The translations under genes and the position numbers were made by a program. A stretch of DNA of 37,056 nt from assembly GCA_029060065.1 (NCBI GenBank), contig JAIDUT010000096.1:1-37056 (forward strand), in the 5' to 3' direction. Source of the stretch: Clostridia bacterium (lineage in GTDB: Bacteria; Bacillota; Clostridia; Christensenellales; UBA3700). This document shows, piece by piece, positions 19,347-28,000 of this stretch (the stretch's first letter is position 1; each line of letters starts with the position of its first letter). The notes below the pieces were generated by a model. The model saw nothing but the letters and a program-made list of their open reading frames with translations. It was not told the origin of the DNA and ran no database searches.

Positions 19347-20192
19347 ATGCAATTTGTGAATTATAAGAATTACGGCAAATGCGCAAAATTGTCAAAGGGC
19401 GGTAAAACCATGCTTATCACCGTTGACGTCGGTCCGAGAGTAATATTTTACGGCTACGATGGCGGGGAAAATATATTCTATGAGGACGAAAAAGACCTGA
19501 TAAATAAGGGCGGTGAGTTCTTTGAAGCTCATCTTAAAGGCAAGGGCATTTGGCATATCTACGGCGGTCATAGACTTTGGAAGTGTCCGGAATATATTGA
19601 CACTTACTATCCCGACAATGCGCCCGTTCAAGTCGTGGAAGAAGATGATAGCGTAACATTTGTCAGCGACGCGGAGATTACCACAAAGTTGCAGAAAAGT
19701 GTTAAGATAACTATGGACGGCGACGGTAACGCCGTATTGGAACACAAATTTGTCAATATGGGTAAGAGCGCTACTTCTCCGATTGCTCTTTGGGCTCTTT
19801 CGGTCATGGATAAGGGCGCAAAGGCGTATATCCCAATTAGCGTAGAAGATACGGGACTTTTACCAAACAGAAATATATCGCTTTGGAGCTATACCGATAT
19901 TAAGGACGATAGGCTTGATATTCTCAATGACGCTATAGTATTGCGACAAAAGAATATAGCGCAACCTCTCAAGGTGGGTACTTTTGCATGCGGACCTGTC
20001 AGCGTTGAAGTCAAGGGAATGAAGTTCTCCATAGAAATAAATTCTCCCGAGGGCGAATACGGCGATAATAATTGCAATATCGAGAGCTATACCAACGACA
20101 TTATGTTGGAAATCGAAACTCTTTCTCCGCTTAGGAGTTTGGCAGTGGGCGAAGAAGCCGTACATATTGAAAAATGGAGTTTGACAAAATAA
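19347..20192 (+). CDS. DUF4380-like beta-sandwich protein of unknown function
   Basis: MQFVNYKNYGKCAKLSKGGKTMLITVDVGPRVIFYG...GHRLW; start moved from 19311, which lies inside the predicted -10. Confidence 0.6.
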   Translation: MQFVNYKNYGKCAKLSKGGKTMLITVDVGPRVIFYGYDGGENIFYEDEKDLINKGGEFFEAHLKGKGIWHIYGGHRLWKCPEYIDTYYPDNAPVQVVEEDDSVTFVSDAEITTKLQKSVKITMDGDGNAVLEHKFVNMGKSATSPIALWALSVMDKGAKAYIPISVEDTGLLPNRNISLWSYTDIKDDRLDILNDAIVLRQKNIAQPLKVGTFACGPVSVEVKGMKFSIEINSPEGEYGDNNCNIESYTNDIMLEIETLSPLRSLAVGEEAVHIEKWSLTK

Positions 20193-21076
20193 TGAAAAAG
20201 CGCAGTTTAGTATCAATACTTTTAATACTATCAATAGTTTTGATTTTGTCTTTGACGGCTTGTAGCGGATTGTTTGGGAATTCCAACCCGTCAAGATATT
20301 ACATTGATATAGGTCAGGTGGAAGACGCGGGCGTGGCAAGTATTGTTGCCAACAATTCCATTGCGTCTTGTGTGCGTGTAATTGCCGAATTCAAAAGAAA
20401 TAACAAAGTGGTTTCCACAAGCGCAAGTAGCGGTTTTGTCATTACGGAGGACGGTTACGTGCTTACCAATAGGCACTGCGTCATTCGCTACTACTCGACC
20501 GATAGCGATACGCCGTCTTCTTCGGCTGATACGCCGATGAGCGCCAACTACAGCGTAGTATTTGCCGACAATATCCAATATACCGCTACCTTGGTCGATT
20601 GGTGTACTACCGCGGATATAGCGGTCCTAAGAATAGATAAGGTGAGCAATTTTCCTTTGACGTCGGAAAAAACTTACGAGCCTTTGGTATTCGAAACTCA
20701 GCAAGAATTGTATTACGGACAAAGAGTATACACGATAGGCAATCCCGAGAATATGGGTCTTATGCTCTCTGAAATGATGATCGCTATGCCTTTGGTACGT
20801 TTTAGGAAAAAAGACGAAAATGATAATGTAATAGAAGACGCTTTCCTTTCCACAGTGCTTGACGGCAATATCAATCACGGCAACAGCGGTGGACCACTAA
20901 TCAACGTATATAGCAGAGTATGCGGAATAGTATATGCAAGAATAGACGGTACCAAAAACGATGTGTACGGCATAGGTTGTTCTATTCCTACAAGCGAAAT
21001 CATTAGCTTTCTTGACAGTATGAGCGTAAAAATCAACTACAAGACTACGCCTGTATCGTCAGGAAAAGCAAAGTAA
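20192..21076 (+). CDS. S1C (HtrA-like) trypsin-fold serine protease, lipoprotein, no PDZ domain visible
   Basis: Lipobox LTACS; triad motifs LTNRHCVI, TADIAVLRI, NHGNSGGPL. Confidence 0.85.
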   Translation: MKKRSLVSILLILSIVLILSLTACSGLFGNSNPSRYYIDIGQVEDAGVASIVANNSIASCVRVIAEFKRNNKVVSTSASSGFVITEDGYVLTNRHCVIRYYSTDSDTPSSSADTPMSANYSVVFADNIQYTATLVDWCTTADIAVLRIDKVSNFPLTSEKTYEPLVFETQQELYYGQRVYTIGNPENMGLMLSEMMIAMPLVRFRKKDENDNVIEDAFLSTVLDGNINHGNSGGPLINVYSRVCGIVYARIDGTKNDVYGIGCSIPTSEIISFLDSMSVKINYKTTPVSSGKAK

Positions 21077-21113
21077 ATTTATTGATTTTCAGTTTAGAGA
21101 AGTACGTAAGAAA

Positions 21114-21896
21114 ATGACACAAGAGAAAAAAGTCAATTTACACAAAGGCCACAGAGCAAGAGTCAAAGAAAAAGTCATGGAACAAGGCATTAAGCATTTG
21201 CCGGAGCATGAAATTCTTGAGTGCTGGCTATTTCCGCTTATACCAATGAAAGATACCAATGCTATTGCTCATGAACTGATAAATAGGTTCGGCAGTATTC
21301 AGAACGTTTTCGACGCATCGCCGAAAATGCTTATGGAAGTCAAGAACATGACTGCAAACGCTTCTTTATACTTAAGCCTATTTCCTCAAATGGTCAAAAT
21401 TTATAATGCACAAAAGTTCGGGCCTAAACCGATGCTCGACACCGTGGCGCACGCAGTGGAGTATCTTCGGAATTTGTTTCTTGACGAAAAGGAAGAAGCA
21501 ATGTATATGTTGATGCTCAACGCCAAGGGCATGCTTTTGTCGAGTTGCAAGGTAGGCGTGGGTAGTATAGATTCTTGTCAACTCAATACTCGCGAGTTTA
21601 TTATGCGTACTGCAGATTCGGAAAGTAACTGTATCATGATTGCGCACAATCATCCGTCGGGGACTTCGTCGCCGTCGTATGAAGATTGCGAGTTTACCAG
21701 ATGGCTTGTTTCCTTTGCGGAAGTTCTGGGTATTAACATTATTGACCATATAATAATTTCTTCAGAAGGTTATTATTCCTTTAGAGAAAACGATATGCTA
21801 TCTAATTATGCGGGAGTATTACGAAAGTATTTAGAAAACGCGAAAGCGTCTGATAAGTATTCAATGAACGTTCGCAAATTTCCCGATAAAAAGTAA
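21114..21896 (+). CDS. radC: RadC-family JAB-domain protein
   Basis: HKGHRARVKEKVMEQGIKHLPEHEILE...AHNHPSGTSSPSYED. Confidence 0.87.
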   Translation: MTQEKKVNLHKGHRARVKEKVMEQGIKHLPEHEILECWLFPLIPMKDTNAIAHELINRFGSIQNVFDASPKMLMEVKNMTANASLYLSLFPQMVKIYNAQKFGPKPMLDTVAHAVEYLRNLFLDEKEEAMYMLMLNAKGMLLSSCKVGVGSIDSCQLNTREFIMRTADSESNCIMIAHNHPSGTSSPSYEDCEFTRWLVSFAEVLGINIIDHIIISSEGYYSFRENDMLSNYAGVLRKYLENAKASDKYSMNVRKFPDKK

Positions 21897-21898
21897 AA

Positions 21899-21934
21899 AT
21901 AAAGCCCCTACTCAAAGTAGGGGCTATTTAGCTC
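21899..21934. terminator. Rho-independent terminator between convergent radC and lysA
   Basis: AAAGCCCCTACtcaaaGTAGGGGCTATTT. Confidence 0.75.
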
Positions 21935-21938
21935 TCTT

Positions 21939-23195
21939 TTATTTTTCAAATTCGCTAAAGTCGAGAGTAGCGAAGTAATCTTGGGGAGTTTCTGCTCTTC
22001 TTATGAGCTTAACGCTTTTATCCTCTTTGAGAAGAAGTTCGGCGGAGCGGAGTTTACCGTTGTAATTATATCCCATAGAAAAGCCGTGAGCGCCGGCGTC
22101 GTGGATATTGACGTAGTCGCCGATTTCCACTTGCGGTAACATTCTGTCTACGGCAAACTTGTCGTTGTTTTCGCAAAGACCGCCTGTTACGTCGCATTTA
22201 TAGGTGAGCGGATCGTTTTCCTTGCCAAGCACGGTGATATGGTGATATGCGCCGTAGATAGCAGGACGCATAAGATTTGCCGCGCAAGCGTCAAGACCTA
22301 CGTACTCTTTCCAGATATGCTTTTTGTGTACTACCTTTGCTATAAGCGCGCCGTAAGGAGCGAGCATAAATCTGCCCAGCTCGGTGAATATGGCGACGTC
22401 GTCCATACCGTTGGGGACGAGCACTTCTTCATACGCTTTGCGTACGCCTTCGCCTATAGCGAGAATGTCGTTACCCTCTTTGTCGGGGCGATACTGTACG
22501 CCCACGCCACCCGATAAATTGATAAATGCGATATGTACGCCGATTTCATTTTTGAGTTCGACCGCGAGCTCAAATAGTATCTTAGCAAGAGTGGGATAAT
22601 ATCCCGTTCCCACAGTGTTGCTTGCCAAAAATGCATGTATACCAAAGTGCTTTACGCCGTACTCCTTGAGCTTTGCGTAAGCAATCTTTATTTGTTCTTT
22701 GGTCATGCCGTACTTAGCGTCTTTCGGCGTGTCCATAATCTCATTGTTGAGAGTAAAGTCACCGCCCGGATTATATCTGCAACACATGGTTTCTTGGAAA
22801 GGAGCTAAGTCCTTGTAAAAATCTATGTGAGTGAGGTCGTCGAAGTTGATGATTGCGCCGAGTTTAGATGCGAGTTGGAAATCCTCTTTTGGAGTAACGT
22901 TGGACGAAAACATAATTTCGTGTCCTTTGAAACCCACTTTATCGCTCATCATAAGTTCGGTGAGAGAAGAGCAGTCGGCTCCGGCGCCCTCTTCCTTTAG
23001 TATCTTCAAAATATGCGGATTCGGCGTAGCCTTTACCGCGAAATATTCCTTAAAGCCTTTATTCCACGCGAAAGCTTTCTTTAGAAGTCTTGCGTTTTCT
23101 CTTATGCCTTTTTCATCGTAGATATGAAATGGCGTAGGGTAAGTCTTGGTAATTTCCTCTATTTGCTTCTTTGTCACAAAAGGAACTTTTTTCAT
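21939..23195 (-). CDS. lysA: Diaminopimelate decarboxylase
   Basis: PLP-lysine motif EYFAVKATPNPHILKIL, GIHAFLASNTVG, GLDACAANLMRPAIYGAYHHI, DAGAHGFSMGYNYNG. Confidence 0.85.
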   Translation of the reverse strand: MKKVPFVTKKQIEEITKTYPTPFHIYDEKGIRENARLLKKAFAWNKGFKEYFAVKATPNPHILKILKEEGAGADCSSLTELMMSDKVGFKGHEIMFSSNVTPKEDFQLASKLGAIINFDDLTHIDFYKDLAPFQETMCCRYNPGGDFTLNNEIMDTPKDAKYGMTKEQIKIAYAKLKEYGVKHFGIHAFLASNTVGTGYYPTLAKILFELAVELKNEIGVHIAFINLSGGVGVQYRPDKEGNDILAIGEGVRKAYEEVLVPNGMDDVAIFTELGRFMLAPYGALIAKVVHKKHIWKEYVGLDACAANLMRPAIYGAYHHITVLGKENDPLTYKCDVTGGLCENNDKFAVDRMLPQVEIGDYVNIHDAGAHGFSMGYNYNGKLRSAELLLKEDKSVKLIRRAETPQDYFATLDFSEFEK

Positions 23196-23218
23196 TTTTA
23201 TATTCTCCGTGTAATTTA

Positions 23219-23448
23219 TTATAGTAAGAGTATATATCCCACAGGCTTTTTTGTCAAATATAGATTATCAATTCGTCTTGTTTTTTCTTTTAGAGATTTG
23301 GGCACAGCAATCAATTTGTCTTTTGTGACTACTTGCGTACCCAAGAGTTTGTCGATTATTTTAAGTTGAGTTTCGTCAAGTTCGCAGGGGAGCGTATCGA
23401 CAATTTTTTGTTGGGCGCGCGTAAGTCTTATGGTGTTGCATTTTTCAC
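23219..23448 (-). pseudogene. Small ORF of about 73 codons lacking an in-frame start; possible frameshift in an A5 tract or assembly indel
   Basis: Minus-strand frame 23440-23219 reads CNTIRLTRAQQKIVDTLPCELDETQLKIIDKLLGTQVVTKDKLIAVPKSLKEKTRRIDNLYLTKKPVGYILLL*; GTG at 23448 would be in frame if the A5 tract were A6. Confidence 0.4.
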
Positions 23449-23622
23449 TCCTTATCGCAAATCGTAAAATCTTTTATTACATTATAAATTTAATATTGTC
23501 CGATGTAAAGACCGAAATTGATATTTTTTTTTGTAAATCATGCCGACAAGATAAAATTACTTAATCTAACATAGACAAAATTTTTGCACAAAATAATTTA
23601 GAATTAAAATATTGAAAAATAA

Positions 23623-23651
23623 TTGCTAAATATGATTTTGGCTGTTATAAT
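23623..23651 (+). promoter_or_regulatory. Promoter for the XRE regulator
   Basis: TTGCTA (23623-23628), 17 nt, TATAAT (23646-23651). Confidence 0.55.
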
Positions 23652-23678
23652 ACAAGTGTAAGTTTTTTGTGAAAGATT

Positions 23679-24338
23679 ATGGCAAATAATAGATTTAACA
23701 AAATTGGCGATAAGATTTTTGATTTAAGAAAACTTAAGGATATATCACAAGATGACTTTGCAAAGAAAGTTGGAGTGTCACGTCAAACTGTGATAAAGTG
23801 GGAAGCCAATCAGACTTTTCCTAAATCCGATAAGTTACACCGCATATGCGATGTTCTTGATATAAGCATGGATTTACTTATATCAAGTGAAAATACTTTG
23901 GAAGAACAAGTCGAAAATGATTGCGAAGTCGTGTCGGACGTCGATGTCGTCAGTGACGAAGCGATAGAAAGTCACGTAGAAGAAATTATTCCTCAACCGG
24001 ATAATACTAAAGATAAAACTACTAAGCACACCAAGAAGAGAAAGAAACATAAGCTATCTAAGAAAGCAAAAATTGCTATTATAGCGACCGTACTTTCAAT
24101 TGTTCTGTTTCTTGGTTTAATAATGCTTATAATCAATATTATTTTTCAACCGCATAATGTGGAAGGTAGTTTATTACAAGAATCTAGCATATCTTGGAAT
24201 TTCGATATGGAGATTATAGGTTGGGGAATATTTAGTATAACTATGGCAATTGTACTTATTTTAGGTATTATTTTGATTTGCAGTATAGTGAAGAATAAAA
24301 AGAGTAAAAACAAAGAAGCAAATGACGTCAAGTCATAA
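23679..24338 (+). CDS. XRE-family HTH regulator with two C-terminal TM helices
   Basis: LRKLKDISQDDFAKKVGVSRQTVIKWEANQTFPKSDKLHRICDVLDISMDLLI; Lys-rich segment then IAIIATVLSIVLFLGLIMLIINIIF and WGIFSITMAIVLILGIILICSIV. Confidence 0.9.
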   Translation: MANNRFNKIGDKIFDLRKLKDISQDDFAKKVGVSRQTVIKWEANQTFPKSDKLHRICDVLDISMDLLISSENTLEEQVENDCEVVSDVDVVSDEAIESHVEEIIPQPDNTKDKTTKHTKKRKKHKLSKKAKIAIIATVLSIVLFLGLIMLIINIIFQPHNVEGSLLQESSISWNFDMEIIGWGIFSITMAIVLILGIILICSIVKNKKSKNKEANDVKS

Positions 24339-24359
24339 AATAAATATAAAGAGGTACTT

Positions 24360-24839
24360 ATGGAAAACAAAAGGGATTATCTTACAAAAGCCATACTTTG
24401 CTTAATGGTGATTGCAGTATTGACAGGTTGCGTCGCTTTGTGCAGTATGGGAGGAACCGCCTATGCGGAGACCGCCGACACATCGGCTGATGCAGAGCCA
24501 TACGGCTTAGTTACAAAAATTGCTCTGGATATGGGCACTAGCGGTACAGAAGTTTTTGCAGAAGCGCAAAATGTATTTACTCTTGGGAACTCTACAATAC
24601 AAGTTTATGTATTTATATATTCTTCGCCTACCTATCAGGAGAGTTATAAGGATATGACGCTTGAGAACCAAAAGTTTATTGGCGACTTGGATATCCATAA
24701 GTCAGTAAGGACTAGCGCGCCTATAAACGGAGTGCAAAGATTTTGGAAAGCAAGAATGATGTACAAATTTGATAATAGAGATTGGGTAGCAAAAGAAACT
24801 GTAGCGCTATTAATTGACGTAAACGGCAATTTAGTTTAA
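24360..24839 (+). CDS. Small secreted protein of unknown function
   Basis: 159 aa; signal sequence ending LCSMGGTAYA|ET (or lipobox LTGC); SD AAGAGG. Confidence 0.65.
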   Translation: MENKRDYLTKAILCLMVIAVLTGCVALCSMGGTAYAETADTSADAEPYGLVTKIALDMGTSGTEVFAEAQNVFTLGNSTIQVYVFIYSSPTYQESYKDMTLENQKFIGDLDIHKSVRTSAPINGVQRFWKARMMYKFDNRDWVAKETVALLIDVNGNLV

Positions 24840-24865
24840 GTTTAATCAAATTTAATAGAATTAGA

Positions 24866-24897
24866 CAAAAAGAAGCGAAAAAAATCGCTTCTTTTTG
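24866..24897 (+). terminator. Rho-independent terminator
   Basis: Perfect 13-bp stem CAAAAAGAAGCGA-aaaaaa-TCGCTTCTTTTTG. Confidence 0.8.
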
Positions 24898-24911
24898 CTA
24901 TTTTATGGCAA

Positions 24912-24974
24912 ATGTCAACAAAAGTTTACATACATGTAAACTAAAGTTGACATAAAAATCATTGACATGTAAAC
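24912..24974. promoter_or_regulatory. Nested inverted-repeat operator plus overlapping third site at a -35-like TTGACA
   Basis: ATGTCAAC-aaa-AGTTTACAT-ac-ATGTAAACT-aaa-GTTGACAT (24912-24953), then TTGACATGTAAAC (24962-24974). Confidence 0.7.
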
Positions 24975-25025
24975 AGTTATTTCGCTAATGTGAAATTAAG
25001 TAAACACTAAAAGGGGGAAACTTTT

Positions 25026-28000
25026 ATGCACTACAAAAGAAAAAGTCTTACGGCAAATTTGGTAGCGATTATTTTGCTACTTTCAATGGTATTATGCTTT
25101 GCGCTCAGCGTAACGTATGCTACCGCAGACAGCAATGCGCCCGCGTTAAGCGCAGACGTAGGCATTGCAACAACGGCGCTAAATGACGGAGATTATTCGT
25201 CATATACCGACAAAGAATTACCCAGTACGTTAAATAAAGATAACATTGCGCAATACATACCTGTAGAAAAGTTTAATACAGACGGAACGACGGTATTTAA
25301 CGGACGAAATTACGGCTTTGTTATATACAGCAATGCCAAAACGAACCATGTATTAATATTTAAGGAAGAGTATACTACGCATAATGACGGCGAGGGATAT
25401 GACGTTATGCTAAAGGTCATATATGAAAACTCTTTCTTTAAGAGCGGTAAAACTATATACAATGCAAATAGTCCGTACAGTTTGTCACTGTCGAATATAA
25501 AAATCGAAGATACGATTTTTGATTCGGATATGACTAATAATATTGCAAGTAGCGAATATAATTGCAATAATGATAGCGGAGCTTACTATGTTCAAGCATT
25601 AGCAGAAAATAATGTTTCTTTTTATGATAAAACAACGTCGGCAAGTTACGCTATAGCCGTGACCACTTGTGTTGTGACAATAGGTGTTTCGATTTTTTGT
25701 CCACCGGCAGGCGCTGTAATTGCGAGTGGAGTAGCAGCTAGTCTAACCGTAGCGGGTATGGTTCCTGTACTGCTTGACGTTGCGGCTACTGACAATATGT
25801 GGGTAGATACAACGACTGTAAATACGGCGGTGAGTTTTCCGTTGACTCGGCAAGGACAAATTACACAATATGGCGGTTTAAGAAAGAATTTGTCAGTCCA
25901 AGTCAAAGATGACAGCGACGAATATATAGGAAGAAGTGGCGATTATACGAAAACTTCATTTAGGGTAGTAAATGATAACAACAAAGATTATTATGTGTAC
26001 AATAATATTTCTTTTGATATAACGCGTTATAACGGCGCGGGACATCATAAGGTTGATGATGCAACGATAGAAAGCGTATATAGCGTCACCGGTACGGATT
26101 GTACTCAATACAGCCAAGTGACGGAAAGCGACGAGAATTTTGAATTTGAAAGTTATTATAGAATTTCGCCAATGGCAAAGACTAATCTCTTTAATTTTAC
26201 TCCTAACCAAGCGGGAAATTATAGTATTATGGTACCGCCGAGTTATTATGTGACAGTCGACGGAGAAGCCCAACTCGACAACTGGGTGCACGTAGGCGCA
26301 AAGGGTTGCAAAATCGGCATAGCCTCAAGCCTTGGAATGAAGACTGGCGATAAAGTGTACTCTAGGTTGTTGCCTCAAGATTTCTATAATGGAGAGATAG
26401 CCTTTACTAATATATCGATTCTTAAAGACCAAAGATTTAATATCAACGAGCCTACGCAAGTAAAAAACTTGGCGTATAGTATTGAATCCAGCAACGTTAC
26501 TAACAATGACTTATACGTGCTTGATGCCGGCGAAAACGTAGATAGTTTTGATATGTATATTGCAGACGAAGACCTTAACGTGTTGGCAAAAGCAGTCAAG
26601 AAAGACGGTAAGTTGTACGTCAACTATCCAATGAAAGCCGACACACTTTACACCGTTGTTTGCGTAAACAAGAGCGGAGAAACTCTTGACGTAAGCGTAG
26701 CAAGAGAAAGCGGGATGAAAATAGAGGAAGGTTGTTATGTTGGTATTCAAGGGTTGTATTATGCATATAAGCCGAGATATACTCAGTTCTACAGTATTCA
26801 CGGCGCAGAATTTTATGACGAAAATATGAATCGACTTTCCACCGAAGACGTATTTTTGCAATCGGAAGAAACGTACTACTTGTGGAATAATAGTCCCGAA
26901 GAAATGGAAGTTATGATCTCTGTGCAAAGTTATTATCCATACTTCAAGCTGGGAGAAATTTACTATTGTGAAAATAACTTTAATGAGATAATTGCCTTTT
27001 TCCCTGAAGTAACGGCACTTTATAAATTTGACAACGGCACTTACGACATATATAGCGATGACCTTATTGCTGAAGACGTAACTTCCTTCGTTTTGGAAAG
27101 GCATACCAACTATGTATTTATCAAAAGACAGATTGGCGGTTATACCAAAATATATTTTGATAGCGAGGAATTGAGCTTTGGCGAAAACAGTATAGAAGCC
27201 ACAAGTCCTTACAGCGTCTATACTTATGACGTAGAAGAACTCGCAAGACTTGAAATAACTATTGATAAGTCTAACAGCTTGTTTGTCTATGACAAAGCAT
27301 TCAACGAGATAGTATGCGACCACGGATATTTGCTTACGGCGGGAGAATATTACGTAATCGTCAAAGAGGGCGGAGCATACAATATTACTATACAAGAATA
27401 TATTCAGGAAATAGACGTCACCTTTATGGTTGACGGCAACGTATACCAAGACCCTGCCGGAGCTAAATACTACTACGGTAAGAAAGCGACTTTGCCGGTA
27501 CCTACTAAGAAGGGATATGATTTCAACGGTTGGAAGAACGGCGAGGAATTAATCTGTGATAGCAACGGCGAAACTTATGAAGAATTGCTTGAGGATTCTT
27601 TGGTATTAGTCGCAGATTGGACCATTAGAAACGTCATTATGGAAATCAATCTCGGCGCAAATACGGCAAAATGGTATTGGACGGGCGATAAGTTCGATTC
27701 GCAAAATCAACCTGCTTATTTTGAGGGCGATGTCATTGGTCAACTTGTCGACATGAAGAATGAGTTCGTAAAACTTGACGAAGGCAAAAAACAAGGATAC
27801 TTCCTTTCTACTTTTGATTACGAATTGATATCGTCGGCAAATCACGTGGATTATTACGAATTTACTCCCGTATGGGAAGTGGAGAAATACTTCATTGAAT
27901 TTGCTCCGCCTTATGCGCAGTTATATAAGACGAAAAAAGCTGTGGCATTTGGTGCAGAAATAACGGAAGCGATATTCCCGTCGCAAGCCTTCTATTTTGA

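Noticed and set aside
23196-23678. Possible riboswitch upstream of lysA
   Set aside because: No L-box core seen; the region reads better as a small degenerate ORF plus AT-rich promoter DNA.
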